Assembly (NCBI GenBank): GCA_947467185.1 | Contig: CANIHR010000008.1 | Location: 1 to 44,203 of the forward strand | Direction: 5' to 3' | From: Bryobacterales bacterium | Lineage (GTDB): Bacteria > Acidobacteriota > Terriglobia > Bryobacterales > Bryobacteraceae | DNA: 44,203 nt | In this document: in pieces, positions 34,120 to 44,094 of the stretch | How the letters are laid out: each line of letters starts with the position of its first letter | Numbering within the stretch: the stretch's first letter is position 1 | Program-made: the position numbers and the translations under genes | Notes under the pieces: generated by a model | The model's database searches: none | The model's input: only the letters and a program-made list of their open reading frames with translations | What the model was told of the DNA's origin: nothing

Positions 34120-35226
34120 ATGGTTCCTGTCATGACGGACGCGAAACTAAAGGCCTGGTGGAGCCACCGGCAGGGCTTGGATGGCAGCCTCGCGGGGCTG
34201 AATCCTCCTAAGGTGTTGGAGAAGGTCGGTTGGGCGCGGTCGGTCGGTGGCGCGGCTCCGTACCTAACGCTGTTCTCGCGGGCGGGGCTGCGGCGGGCAG
34301 AAGTGGACGCGGCGCTGGCTGCGGCGGAGATTCAGGAACTGCCCAGCGCGCGTGGCTGCACCTATGTCCTGCCGGCGATGGACTATTCCTTGGGGTTGGC
34401 GGTAGGCCGGCAGTTCGCCGAGGCGGAGGCGAAGGTGGCTCGGAAGCTGGGCGTCACCGATGACGAGATTGCGCGCCTGTCCGAAGCGATTCGTGTCGCG
34501 CTGCGGGGCGGGCCGATGGCTCCGGATGCAATTCGCGCTGCTGTGGGCGATGCCGCGCGGAGTTTGGGGCCCGAGGGCGTGAAGAAGGGCGTCACCACGA
34601 CTATCCCGGTGGCATTGGGGCTGATGCAGTCGGCGGGTGATATCCGGCGGGTTCCCGTGAACGGCCGCCTCGACCAGCAGCGGTACAAGTACGCGCTGTG
34701 GGAGCCGAATCCTCTGTCTGGATATGAACGGCGCGACGCAGAGAGTTTTGTGGAACTGGCGCGGCTGTTCTTTGGCTGGATGGGGTGTGCGACTGCGGCC
34801 GGGTTTCAGGCATTTTCGGGCCTGGGCGTGAAGGCCTCGCAGGCGGCAATGGCTCCGCTGGGACTGGAGTCGGTAACGGGTGATTATCTCGCGTTGCCCG
34901 ACGATCGGGCCGCGTTTGAGGCGTTTGAGGTTCCGAAGGTGCCGCAGTATGCGCTGGTCAGCAATCTCGACGCGATTCTGGCGGAATTGCCGGTGCATTC
35001 CATTGTGGATCGGGGGCAGGCCGTCGGGAAGTGGCTGTTCGATCCGGCGTCGGGTGAGATTGTCTGGACTGCGTCCGTGAAGGTGACGGGAGCCCTGCGG
35101 GAAGCCGTGGCAGTAACAGAAGCATACATTCGCGAGGATCTGGAGGATTTCCGCAGCTTCAGTCTGGACAGCCCGAAATCACGGGCCCCCCGAATTCAGG
35201 CGCTGCGGGCGGAGGCTTCGGCATGA
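34120..35226 (+). CDS. Winged-helix DNA-binding (HTH_42/YcaQ-like) protein
   Basis: 368 residues. AGGA lies 4 bases before ATG 34120; ATG 34132 is the alternative start, with a CATAAT box (34115-34120) upstream of it. The pattern resembles winged-helix DNA-binding proteins of the HTH_42 group, related to DNA glycosylases AlkZ/YcaQ: an N-terminal helical part (Q-G-L-D-G-S-L), an L-P-S-A-R-G-C-T-Y-V-L-P strand, and a middle L-x-W-x-P-N-P-L segment. I could not place the Q-x-Q active-site motif of AlkZ, so glycosylase activity is unsupported. The stop overlaps the start of the histone-deacetylase-like gene by 4 bases, so the two were built as an operon. Confidence 0.72.
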   Translation: MVPVMTDAKLKAWWSHRQGLDGSLAGLNPPKVLEKVGWARSVGGAAPYLTLFSRAGLRRAEVDAALAAAEIQELPSARGCTYVLPAMDYSLGLAVGRQFAEAEAKVARKLGVTDDEIARLSEAIRVALRGGPMAPDAIRAAVGDAARSLGPEGVKKGVTTTIPVALGLMQSAGDIRRVPVNGRLDQQRYKYALWEPNPLSGYERRDAESFVELARLFFGWMGCATAAGFQAFSGLGVKASQAAMAPLGLESVTGDYLALPDDRAAFEAFEVPKVPQYALVSNLDAILAELPVHSIVDRGQAVGKWLFDPASGEIVWTASVKVTGALREAVAVTEAYIREDLEDFRSFSLDSPKSRAPRIQALRAEASA

Positions 35227-36149
35227 GTGCGATCTTTCTGGCTGAGGACATAGCCAGACAGCACGATCCAGGGCCAGGGCATCCGGAACAGGTCGCTCGC
35301 TGGGATGCGGCAGTAGCTGGGGTGGGGTTGGAGAAGCTTTCGGTGGTTACCCCGCGGACTGCGACCGAGGATGAACTGGCGCTGGTGCACTCCCGAGCCT
35401 AGATCCGGATCGCGACGCATGACGTGGAGAGCGGTGCGGATGGGTTGAGCACCGGGGACACGAGCATTTGCACAAATTCGCTGCATGTGGCGAAACGGGC
35501 GGCGGGTCTGGTCTTGACAGCCGTTGACGAGGTCTTCGCGAAGCGAGCATCCCGCGCCTTCTGCGTGGTGCGGCCGCCGGGGCACCATGCGACGAAGGAT
35601 GTGGGGATGGGTTTCTGCCTGTTCAACAACATAGCGGTGGCGACCCGCTATGCCCAGAAGAAGCACGGTGTGGAGCGCGTGGCGATTGTCGATTGGGACG
35701 TCCACCACGGCAATGGAACGCAGGATATCTTCTATCGCGATGGCTCGGTGTTCTTCTTCAGCACCCACCAGTCACCGTGGTACCCCGGGACGGGTGATCG
35801 CGATGAGACCGGGGACGGAGCGGGGGAGGGAACGACGCTGAATGCCCCCTTTCGGGCGGGTGCCGGCCGGGCTGAGATTGTCGGTGCATTCCGGGATTTG
35901 TTGATGCCCGCACTGGACGATTTCCGTCCCGACCTGGTGATGATTTCTGCCGGGTTTGATTCGCGGGTTGGCGATCCGCTGGGGCACTTCCGGTTAACGG
36001 ATGCCGATTTCGCGGATTTGACAAACGTGATGCGGGAGGTCGCCGAGAAACACGCCGGAGGACGGTTGATCTCGGTTCTGGAGGGTGGTTATAACCTGGG
36101 TGGCCTGACGTCGGCCGTCTCGGCACACACGGGAGCGATGGAAAAGTAG
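35223..36149 (+). pseudogene. Histone deacetylase family gene interrupted by an in-frame amber codon
   Basis: The frame starts at ATG 35223, overlapping the previous stop (ATGA), and encodes the family N-terminus (A-R-Q-H-D-P-G-P-G-H-P-E). At codon 60 it meets TAG (35400-35402) after H-S-R-A, then continues in the same frame with I-R-I-A-T-H-D-V-E to a stop at 36147-36149. The rest is intact: R-P-P-G-H-H-A, zinc-site D-W-D-V-H-H-G-N-G-T-Q, S-A-G-F-D-S-R and L-E-G-G-Y. Full length would be about 308 residues, a class II HDAC/acetylpolyamine-amidohydrolase-like zinc deacetylase. A GTG at 35424 could restart translation, but the product would lack the first barrel elements. A Tyr codon (TAC or TAT) mutated to TAG is the simplest explanation. 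Confidence 0.8.
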
Positions 36150-36301
36150 ACAGGCGGTTCGGCATCCCAGTTGTCGCCGAAGAGTTCAGCGGGGTGCATG
36201 GCTCGGGTCTCGCGGCACTCCAGGGCGGTGACCGAACAGAGCTTCTCACAGCCCCAGCAGATCCGCTCCGGGTGTTTCGGGTGGTTCATGTTGGTGGCCA
36301 T
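36089..36301 (-). CDS. DUF3079-like small Cys-rich protein
   Basis: 70 residues. The core H-P-K-H-P-E-R-I-C-W-G-C-E-K-x-C followed by H-P-A-E-L-F-G-D-N-W-D matches the DUF3079 pattern, with C15, C18, C22 and C29 as a possible metal site. Relatives are about 60-65 residues and, as I recall, end soon after the L-F-G-D-x-W motif. Here about 25 extra residues run antisense over the 3' end of the deacetylase gene (61-base overlap), so the tail may be a product of a lost stop codon. An alternative start is M5 (36289). Function unknown. Confidence 0.7.
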   Translation of the reverse strand: MATNMNHPKHPERICWGCEKLCSVTALECRETRAMHPAELFGDNWDAEPPVYFSIAPVCAETADVRPPRL

Positions 36302-36345
36302 GACTTGAGCTTAGGCCGAATCAGCGTGCACTGCAGTGACTAACG

Positions 36346-37407
36346 TCACGCCTTGATCTGGCGGAGGGCGTTGGCGGGGATATCGACCCAGACTTCGTCC
36401 GGGCGCCCAATCCACTGGTCGCGGGGAACATCGACGATCAGGCCATCGTTGAAATCAACGCGAACGGCCTGGGGGCGCTCGGTTATACGGAGAGGGCTGC
36501 GGCGGAGACGGTTGTCACCTGGTTTATCGACGATTCGCAGCTCCTCGGGACGAGCGCAGAGCGTGACGCGGTCACCCCGGAAGCAGCCTCGCAGATGGGG
36601 CCCGTTGAACTCCTGGCCCAGCATTTTCAGGGTGCTGGTTTGTCGGGAAGGATCGAGGGTGAGGACTTCGGCCTGGAAGAGCGTGAAGTCCCCGAGCAGC
36701 GTCGCGACGTCTGCAGTGCCGGGGTTGCGCAGCAATTCGAGAGGCGATCCCCGGTGGACGATGCGGCCAGTCTGGTAGATCAGGACGTTGTCGGCGAGCG
36801 CGAAGCACTCCTCAGTGTCGTGCGTGACCAGGAGGATCGGGATCTTCGCGAACGTCTTCAGGTCGAGGAGCGTGGTGTAGAGTTCGGCGCGAAGTTGCCC
36901 ATCCAGGCCACGGCCCGGTTCATCCAGCAAGAGCGCCTTTGGTTGCGTGATCAGCGCGCGGGCGATGGAGGCGCGCTGCTTCTGACCGCCGGAAAGTTCG
37001 CGGGGTTTGCGCCCGGCGAGGTCGGTTAGGTGGAAACGTTCCAGCAGTTCGGCGATGGTTCGGTGGCGTTCCAGTCGCGGCAGGTTGTTGGCGGCGAACG
37101 CAAGGTTCTGCCTTACGGTCATGTGCGGGAACAGCGCATAGTTCTGGAAGACATACCCGCAGGCGCGGTTGCGGGGCGGAATGGATACGGAGGTGCCGGC
37201 ATCGAACAGGATCTGGCCGTTCAGTTGGATGCGACCGGTCTGCGGGGGGATGAAACCGGCGATCGCGTCGAGGGTTAGGGTTTTACCGGAACCCGAAGGG
37301 CCGTAGAGCGCTGTGATACCGGGACCTGCCTGGAATTCGACGTTCAGCTCGAAACCGGCAGAGTCTTCGGCAGGCGGGAAGTTTTTGCCAATGGCCGCTT
37401 CGATCAT
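36346..37407 (-). CDS. modC: Molybdate ABC transporter ATP-binding protein
   Basis: 353 residues. ATPase subunit that powers molybdate (or tungstate) import. The Walker A is G36-P-S-G-S-G-K-T43, the Q-loop lies in F-Q-N-Y-A-L-F-P, the signature is L-S-G-G-Q-K-Q-R, and Walker B is A-L-L-L-D-E-P with the D-loop G-L-D. A C-terminal regulatory region of about 120 residues is TOBE-like, as expected for ModC. It overlaps modB by 4 bases (ATGA) and is the last gene of the minus-strand operon that begins with hpnH. No modA binding-protein gene is in the window. Confidence 0.9.
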   Translation of the reverse strand: MIEAAIGKNFPPAEDSAGFELNVEFQAGPGITALYGPSGSGKTLTLDAIAGFIPPQTGRIQLNGQILFDAGTSVSIPPRNRACGYVFQNYALFPHMTVRQNLAFAANNLPRLERHRTIAELLERFHLTDLAGRKPRELSGGQKQRASIARALITQPKALLLDEPGRGLDGQLRAELYTTLLDLKTFAKIPILLVTHDTEECFALADNVLIYQTGRIVHRGSPLELLRNPGTADVATLLGDFTLFQAEVLTLDPSRQTSTLKMLGQEFNGPHLRGCFRGDRVTLCARPEELRIVDKPGDNRLRRSPLRITERPQAVRVDFNDGLIVDVPRDQWIGRPDEVWVDIPANALRQIKA

Positions 37408-38072
37408 GCCGTTCGTCTCCGTTCGAGGCGGTTCGAGAGGAACACGAGCAGGATCGTGATGGCGGAGATCGCGAGCACCAACCAGCGGGCGGTGGCGGTA
37501 TTGCCGGACTCCACCGCGTCATAGACAGCGACTGCGACAGTCTGGGTGCGACCGGGGATATCGCCCGCGATCATGAGCGTGGCACCGAAGTCTCCCAGGC
37601 AGCGGGCGAATGCGAGGGCGGTGGCGGCGGCGACAGGGCGCTTCGCAAGCGGCAGACTGATCCACCAGAAAATCCGCCATTCGCTGGCTCCGAGGCTGCG
37701 TCCGGCGCGTTCAAAATCATGGTCGATGGATTCGAGGGCGGCCCGGGTCGATTTGACCAGCAGCGGTATGGCATGGAGCATCGCCGCGATGACGGCGGCT
37801 GAGGGCGTGAACACGAGAGGGCTGCCGGTGACCGCTTCCCACGTGTGGCCGATGATGCTGTTGCGTCCAATGACTGTGAGCAGGTAGTAGCCAAGGACGG
37901 TCGGTGGCAGTGCGAGGGGCAGGGCAGTGAGGGCATCGACGATGTCCTTGCCGGGAAACGTACGGTTGGCGAGGACCCAGGCGAGCCAGATTCCGGCGAA
38001 CGCAGACAATATCGTAGCGATGGTTGCGACTTCCAGGCTAAGCCAGAGGGGGAACCAATCGAGGTGCGGCAT
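37404..38072 (-). CDS. modB: Molybdate ABC transporter permease
   Basis: 222 residues with about five membrane helices. The cytoplasmic EAA-like coupling loop reads R-A-G-R-S-L-G-A-S-E-W-R-I-F-W-W-I-S-L-P, as in ModB/CysT permeases. The N-terminal W-F-P-L-W-L-S-L-E-V-A and the following L-A-L-P-P-T-V-L-G-Y-Y-L-L segment are typical of ModB. It forms the membrane channel with ModC. It starts 10 bases after the stop of the preceding 137-residue gene and overlaps modC by 4 bases. Molybdate is the most likely substrate; tungstate or sulfate cannot be excluded. Confidence 0.9.
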   Translation of the reverse strand: MPHLDWFPLWLSLEVATIATILSAFAGIWLAWVLANRTFPGKDIVDALTALPLALPPTVLGYYLLTVIGRNSIIGHTWEAVTGSPLVFTPSAAVIAAMLHAIPLLVKSTRAALESIDHDFERAGRSLGASEWRIFWWISLPLAKRPVAAATALAFARCLGDFGATLMIAGDIPGRTQTVAVAVYDAVESGNTATARWLVLAISAITILLVFLSNRLERRRTA

Positions 38073-38082
38073 GGGGAGACGC

Positions 38083-38492
38083 TTAGTCGAGGCTTTCGGG
38101 CTTCAGTTCGATGTTGGTTTCGCCGGCCTGCTTCTTTTCCCAGTATTTCTTCAGCCAGGCTTCCCAGGTTTTTCCGGCGGCGGTGTCGCGTCCAGTAAAG
38201 GCGAGGCCCGCGATGTCGGACCACACGATTGTCCGCTTCACCGGCTCGGTTTTCGGGAACATGCGGATCTTCGAACTGGCGAGGGTGGTGCCGGTCTGGC
38301 GGTCGAAGATATATCCCTCGACACTGGAGCCGTCCTTCAGCGTGATCGTGACGTCGCCGCGGTAGTCGAAGGCCTTTTCGAGAGCTTCACGGAGTTCCTC
38401 GGGGTTGGCGGCAGCAAAAACCTGGCCCTGTAGAAAATCGTGTTCAAAACCGGGCGCTACTTCGAGTTCGTCCGGGTTGAGGACGGCGTCAC

Positions 38493-38496
<4 letters not shown>
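38083..38496 (-). CDS. Conserved-looking hypothetical protein between hpnH and modB
   Basis: 137 residues, soluble, no signal peptide. It has an N-terminal acidic part, a central beta-rich segment with Y-R-G-D-V-T-I-T-L and [13 protein letters not shown], and a Lys/Trp-rich C-terminal helix ([12 protein letters not shown]). The central part resembles a small Sm-like or SH3-like barrel, a fold guess only. It overlaps hpnH by 4 bases and precedes modB by 10 bases, so it is translated with both. It is not a ModA-type binding protein: it is too small and has no export signal. A role linked to hopanoid synthesis is suggested only by position. Confidence 0.75.
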
Positions 38497-39617
<1,121 letters not shown>

Positions 39618-39676
39618 TCCTGTATTGTCTCATTTGAAGGGCTGAGTTTGGAGTGGGCCTGATAACCTAGCGGTAT

Positions 39677-40957
39677 ATGCATGATTTGGGGACGTTTCGC
39701 GCCAATCTGGATGCGTTTGCGGCTCGCCTCGCGACTCGCGGGCTAACGCTGCCACTCGATGAGTTTCGCGCGCTGGATTCACGTCGCAGGGCTGCGATTA
39801 CGGAGGCGGAATCGCTCCGGGCGGCCCAGAATAATCTGTCGAAGGAAATCGGCAAACTGCGCAAAGAAGGCGCCAATACTGACGCGCTTCAGGTGCAGTC
39901 GCGCGAAATGTCGGACCGTGTTGCGGCACTGAATGGGTCGGTGGAAGAGGTTGATGCCCAGTTCAAAGAGGTGCTGGCGGGGATTCCGAATTTGCCGCAT
40001 GAGTCCGTGCCGGTGGGGAAATCGGCCGATGACAATGTGGTGGTGAACAGCTTCGGGGAAGCGCCGAAGTTCGATTTTGAACCGCAGGCGCACTGGGATC
40101 TGGGGCCGTCGCTCGGCATTCTGGATTTCGACCGGGCGGCGAAGATCACAGGCGCGCGGTTCGCGATCTACATGGGGCTGGGCGCCAAGCTGGAGCGTGC
40201 GCTCATCAACTTCATGTTGGATACGCACACTCGTGAGCATGGGTACACGGAAATTCTGCCGCCGTTTATGGTGAACTCGGCCAGCATGTATGGCACCGGG
40301 CAGCTGCCGAAGTTCGCCGAAGACCTGTTCAAGCTGGAAAAGACGGATTACTGGCTGATTCCGACGGCGGAAGTTCCGGTGACGAATCTGTACCGGGATG
40401 AAGTGCTGGATCCCGAACGGCTGCCGATCTGTTTCGCATCGTATACGCCCTGTTTCCGCAGTGAAGCGGGTTCGTACGGCCGCGATGTGCGTGGCATCAT
40501 CCGACAGCATCAGTTCCAGAAGGTGGAACTGGTGAAGTTCGCGCACCCCGAGACGAGCTATGCGGAACTGGACAAGCTGACGGCGGACGCGGAAGACATT
40601 CTGCGACGGCTGGGGCTGACGTTCCGAACCGTTGTACTCTGCACCGGCGACATGGGCTTCAGTTCGGCCAAGACGTACGACATCGAAGTCTGGCTGCCGG
40701 GGCAGAATAACTTCAAAGAGATCTCGTCGTGCTCGAATTTTGAGGCGTTCCAGGCTCGCCGGGCGAATATCCGATTCCGGGGCGGGAAGAAGACGGAGCT
40801 GGTCCACACCATCAATGGCAGCGGTCTGGCGGTTGGCCGTACGTGGGTGGCGGTGATGGAGAACTACCAGCAGGCGGATGGCAGCGTGATCGTGCCGGAA
40901 GCGCTGCGGCCCTATCTGAATGCTGAGGTAATTACGACATCGGCTCAGTTGAAATAA
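39677..40957 (+). CDS. serS: Seryl-tRNA synthetase
   Basis: 426 residues, the usual bacterial length. An N-terminal antiparallel coiled-coil arm (about 25-105) grips the long variable arm of tRNA-Ser. The class II catalytic core follows, with motif 2 at [17 protein letters not shown] and motif 3 around [15 protein letters not shown], plus the T-A-E-V-P serine/ATP-site segment and the E-I-S-S-C-S-N loop. All look intact. Its stop TAA lies in an ATAA overlap with a possible ATA start of the acetyltransferase gene downstream. No T-box or other leader is visible; only 59 bases separate it from hpnH. Confidence 0.97.
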   Translation: MHDLGTFRANLDAFAARLATRGLTLPLDEFRALDSRRRAAITEAESLRAAQNNLSKEIGKLRKEGANTDALQVQSREMSDRVAALNGSVEEVDAQFKEVLAGIPNLPHESVPVGKSADDNVVVNSFGEAPKFDFEPQAHWDLGPSLGILDFDRAAKITGARFAIYMGLGAKLERALINFMLDTHTREHGYTEILPPFMVNSASMYGTGQLPKFAEDLFKLEKTDYWLIPTAEVPVTNLYRDEVLDPERLPICFASYTPCFRSEAGSYGRDVRGIIRQHQFQKVELVKFAHPETSYAELDKLTADAEDILRRLGLTFRTVVLCTGDMGFSSAKTYDIEVWLPGQNNFKEISSCSNFEAFQARRANIRFRGGKKTELVHTINGSGLAVGRTWVAVMENYQQADGSVIVPEALRPYLNAEVITTSAQLK

Positions 40958-40992
40958 AACTCCGGGCGGCTACGGTTGCCGATGTCCCCGCG

Positions 40993-41487
40993 ATGGAAGC
41001 GCTCATCGCGGTGTCAGTGGCGCGTCTGCAGAAGGAGGATTACACCGAGGCGCAGCGGGCAGCCGCGCTGGGCGTGATCTTCGGCGTGGACAATCAGTTG
41101 GTGCGTGACGGCACGTATCTTCTGGCCGAAGTAGACGGGTTGCTGGTGGGGTGTGGGGCCTGGAGCCAGCGGAACAACCGGTTTGGCAGCGATAACGTGC
41201 CGGGCAAGGATGACGGCATGCTCAACCCGGCTAACGATGCGGCGCGGATCCGCGGTTTCTTCATTCATCCGGACTGGTCGCGGCGCGGGATTGGCAGCGC
41301 GATTCTGCGGGAGTGCGAGGTGCGGGCCGTGGCTGCAGGTTACCGGCGCGCAGAGTTGACGGCCACGCTGACGGGGATCGCTTTATACCTCGCGCACAAT
41401 TACACGATTGACTCCCGGTATGAGATTCCGATGGCTGGCGGCGTTCCGCTGCCGGTGGCACCCATGTCGAAGAGCCTGATTCCATGA
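40993..41487 (+). CDS. GNAT-family N-acetyltransferase, start uncertain
   Basis: 164 residues from the first ATG (40993). It transfers an acetyl group from acetyl-CoA to an unknown amine. The CoA-binding motif is in F-F-I-H-P-D-W-S-R-R-G-I-G-S-A-I-L, and the C-terminal strand pair is present. The first beta strand of the GNAT fold lies upstream of the ATG in the same frame ([13 protein letters not shown]), where no ATG, GTG or TTG exists. An ATA at 40954 overlapping the serS TAA (ATAA) would restore the full fold, so the true protein is probably 177 residues. The stop overlaps the FkbM gene by 4 bases. Confidence 0.82.
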   Translation: MEALIAVSVARLQKEDYTEAQRAAALGVIFGVDNQLVRDGTYLLAEVDGLLVGCGAWSQRNNRFGSDNVPGKDDGMLNPANDAARIRGFFIHPDWSRRGIGSAILRECEVRAVAAGYRRAELTATLTGIALYLAHNYTIDSRYEIPMAGGVPLPVAPMSKSLIP

Positions 41488-42230
41488 GTTTCGTGCGTAC
41501 GATTCGAAATCTCCTCCGCACGCTGGCCGCGCACTGGCCATTTCCGGTGAAAGCGACGCTGGCGACTGGACAAACGTGTTACGTCGACCTGCGGTCTGCT
41601 GTAGGGCGCGGATTATTTGCCACAGGCGCGAATGACCCGGCCATTGGAAATCTGATCGAGAACTGCCTTCGGGGCCAGAACGGTATATTCATTGACGGCG
41701 GGGCTCACCTGGGCAGCTTTTCCTTGCTGGCGCTGCACGCAATGCGGGATGGCGAGGCCCATGCGTTCGAGATCGGAGAACGGGTGTTGCCCTGTCTGCG
41801 GCTCAATCGGGAAGTAACCGGTTCCCGTCTGGTGGTTCACGAGGTGGCGCTGGGGGCGGAAGCCGCTACGCTTCGCCTGAGCGAAAGTGCCGACCCTGGG
41901 CATACGCACATTTCGCGCGGGGAGGGTGGCAAAGAGCGAGAAATCCCCGTACGGCCGCTGGACAGTTTTCTGCCCGAATTTGGCACGCGGCGGGTCCGGA
42001 TGATCAAGCTGGACGTGGAAGGTTTTGAGTCCCAGGTGCTGCAGGGAGCGCGGGAGTTGTTGTCAGTGCATCGCCCCACGGTAGTCTGCGAAGTGGTGCC
42101 TGCCCTGATGGCGAGCTACGGCGCGTCCGACAGCGCGATGGTGCAATACATGGAGTCTCTGGGTTACACCTGCCACGAACTGGAAGGCGCCTGGGACCGC
42201 AATTTCGTCTTCACGCCCCGGGCGGGGTAA
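41484..42230 (+). CDS. FkbM-family methyltransferase
   Basis: 248 residues with a Rossmann-type SAM-binding domain: motif I is F69-I-D-G-G-A-H-L-G77, and the E-I-G-E-R loop contributes the acidic ribose ligand. The C-terminal I-K-L-D-V-E-G-F-E motif is the FkbM signature. Members methylate hydroxyl groups on sugars, glycans or polyketides. The substrate is unknown here; the neighbouring sugar-type dehydrogenases are on the same strand but 38 bases away and may be separate. The ATG overlaps the acetyltransferase stop (ATGA). Confidence 0.87.
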   Translation: MSFVRTIRNLLRTLAAHWPFPVKATLATGQTCYVDLRSAVGRGLFATGANDPAIGNLIENCLRGQNGIFIDGGAHLGSFSLLALHAMRDGEAHAFEIGERVLPCLRLNREVTGSRLVVHEVALGAEAATLRLSESADPGHTHISRGEGGKEREIPVRPLDSFLPEFGTRRVRMIKLDVEGFESQVLQGARELLSVHRPTVVCEVVPALMASYGASDSAMVQYMESLGYTCHELEGAWDRNFVFTPRAG

Positions 42231-42268
42231 CCGTTGCGGGGGCGACTCCGATAGAATGGCTTTTCGAC

Positions 42269-43300
42269 ATGAACGCCCTACTTCTCACCGAATACATGAA
42301 GCTGGAAATGGTGGACTTTCCGGTTCCCGAGATTGGACCTGAAGAGGTCCTGGTTCGCGTCCGCGCCTGCGGCATTTGCGGGTCGGATGTGCATGGCCTC
42401 GACGGCTCGTCGGGACGCCGGCATCCTCCCCTGATCATGGGCCATGAAGCGGCCGGTGAAGTGGCGAAGATTGGCGCGAACGTGAAGGATCTGGTCATCG
42501 GCGACCGTGTCACGTTCGATTCGACGGTGTACTGCGGGAAGTGCCATTTCTGCGTCCGTGGCGACGTGAATCTGTGTGATGACCGCGAAGTGGTGGGCGT
42601 GGCACCGAAGGAATTCAAACGCCACGGGGCGTTCGCCGAGTACGTCTCGGTGCCCCGCCGCATCATGTACAAGCTTCCGGACAGCTTCCCCTATGAACAG
42701 GCGGCACTGATCGAAGCGGTTTCGATTGGCGTGCACGCAGTTTCCATCACTCCGATTCATCTGGGCGATGTGGTTGTGGTGGTGGGCGCGGGTATGATCG
42801 GCGCGGTCACGCTGCAGGCGGCGAAAGCGGCGGGTTGCTCGCGGATTATCGCGGTGGATATTGAGGATTCGAAGCTGGATCGTGCGCTGAAGATTGGTGC
42901 GACTGATGTCCTGAATCCGAACAAGGTCAATGTTCCGGATACCGTGCGGGCGATGACCGGCGGACGCGGTGCGGATGTGGCGTTCGAATGCGTCGGTTAC
43001 ACGGACCCCGTGGCAACCGCGATTTACTCGGTGCGCAAGGGTGGCATGGTGACGCTGGTGGGCAATCTGGCTCCGAATATCGACATGCCTTTGCAGTACG
43101 TTGTGACTCGTCAGATTCGGCTGCAGGGTTCTTGTGCGTCGAACGGCGAGTATCCGCAGTGCATCGATTTGATGGCACGCGGAATTATCAACGTGATGCC
43201 CCTGATTTCGGCGATTGCCCCCCTGGCTGAGGGCGCGTCGTGGTTCAACCGCCTGTATCACCACGAGCCGGGCCTCGGAAAGGTTGTTCTGTGTCCGTAG
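42269..43300 (+). CDS. Zinc-dependent alcohol/polyol dehydrogenase (MDR family)
   Basis: 343 residues. Catalytic zinc ligands are C37 (C-G-I-C-G-S-D-V-H) and H59-E60 (M-G-H-E); the structural zinc site C89, C92, C95 and C103 is complete. The NAD(P)-binding loop G-A-G-M-I-G lies near residue 175. The arrangement matches sorbitol/galactitol/threonine-dehydrogenase-like enzymes acting on sugars or polyols. A TAGAAT box at 42252-42257 gives a possible short-leader promoter. The next gene, an SDR, starts within its last codons (10-base overlap), so the two oxidoreductases are probably one pathway module. Confidence 0.9.
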   Translation: MNALLLTEYMKLEMVDFPVPEIGPEEVLVRVRACGICGSDVHGLDGSSGRRHPPLIMGHEAAGEVAKIGANVKDLVIGDRVTFDSTVYCGKCHFCVRGDVNLCDDREVVGVAPKEFKRHGAFAEYVSVPRRIMYKLPDSFPYEQAALIEAVSIGVHAVSITPIHLGDVVVVVGAGMIGAVTLQAAKAAGCSRIIAVDIEDSKLDRALKIGATDVLNPNKVNVPDTVRAMTGGRGADVAFECVGYTDPVATAIYSVRKGGMVTLVGNLAPNIDMPLQYVVTRQIRLQGSCASNGEYPQCIDLMARGIINVMPLISAIAPLAEGASWFNRLYHHEPGLGKVVLCP

Positions 43301-44094
43301 TTCATAACTTCTTTGATTTGACCGGCAAGGTGGCGATGGTCACCGGGACGAGCCGGGGACTGGGGCAGTACATGGGGCGGGCGCTGGCCCGCGCCGGGGC
43401 TGACCTGATCATCACCAGCCGGAAGACAGAAGATCTGGCACCGTTTCAGGCCGAAGTGGAAGCGCTGGGGCGCAAGGCATTCCCGGTGGCTCTGGATGTG
43501 CGGAATTACGACAGCATTCAGGCGGGTGTGGCGGCGGGGCTGGCGCACTACGGGAAGATCGACATCCTGGTGAATAACGCCGGTTTGAATGTGCGGAAGC
43601 CTGCTGTTGAGATCTCCTGGGACGAATGGAATCTCGTGCTGGAGACAAATCTTCGGGGCACGTTCTTTGTGGCTCAGGCGGTGGCTCGGGATTGCATGAT
43701 TCCTCGCGGGTATGGCCGGATCATTAACATTGGGTCGGTGACCAGCGTGTTCGGGTATGCGGGTTTGACGCCGTATTGCGCGAGTCGCGGCGGCGTGAAG
43801 CAGATGACGATGAGTCTGGCTGATGACTGGGGCAAGAACGGGATTACCGTGAACTGCCTGGCTCCGGGATGGTTTAAGACGGCGCAGAATTCAGTGCTGT
43901 ACGAGAACAAGGAGTGGCTGGATTACCTGGTGGACCGTATTCCGATGCGTCGGCCGGGCGCTCCGCAGGATCTGGATGGCGCTGTCGTGTTCCTGGCTTC
44001 GGATGCGAGTGAGTACTTCACAGGGCAGACGATGCTGGTGGATGGCGGGATTTCGACAGGCGCAACACGAGCCACGGTGGCACCGAAGGCATGA
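43291..44094 (+). CDS. SDR-family oxidoreductase with YxxxR catalytic motif
   Basis: 267 residues from GTG 43291, with GGAAAGG about 8 bases upstream; an open frame from 43240 would add a Pro/Gly-rich stretch from inside the previous gene. NAD(P)-binding motif T18-G-T-S-R-G-L-G25, N95-N-A-G98 and Ser149 are normal. The active-site motif reads Y162-C-A-S-R166: the usual catalytic Lys is Arg. The C-terminal N-C-L-A-P-G-W-F-K-T-A segment matches gluconate 5-dehydrogenase-like SDRs, so a sugar-acid or polyol substrate is plausible. It overlaps the zinc dehydrogenase by 10 bases and the next gene by 4 bases (ATGA). Confidence 0.88.
   Translation: MSVVHNFFDLTGKVAMVTGTSRGLGQYMGRALARAGADLIITSRKTEDLAPFQAEVEALGRKAFPVALDVRNYDSIQAGVAAGLAHYGKIDILVNNAGLNVRKPAVEISWDEWNLVLETNLRGTFFVAQAVARDCMIPRGYGRIINIGSVTSVFGYAGLTPYCASRGGVKQMTMSLADDWGKNGITVNCLAPGWFKTAQNSVLYENKEWLDYLVDRIPMRRPGAPQDLDGAVVFLASDASEYFTGQTMLVDGGISTGATRATVAPKA

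Noticed and set aside
42278-43264. 328-residue open frame antisense to the zinc dehydrogenase
   Set aside because: Basic, His/Arg-rich shadow; the plus-strand gene has complete zinc motifs.
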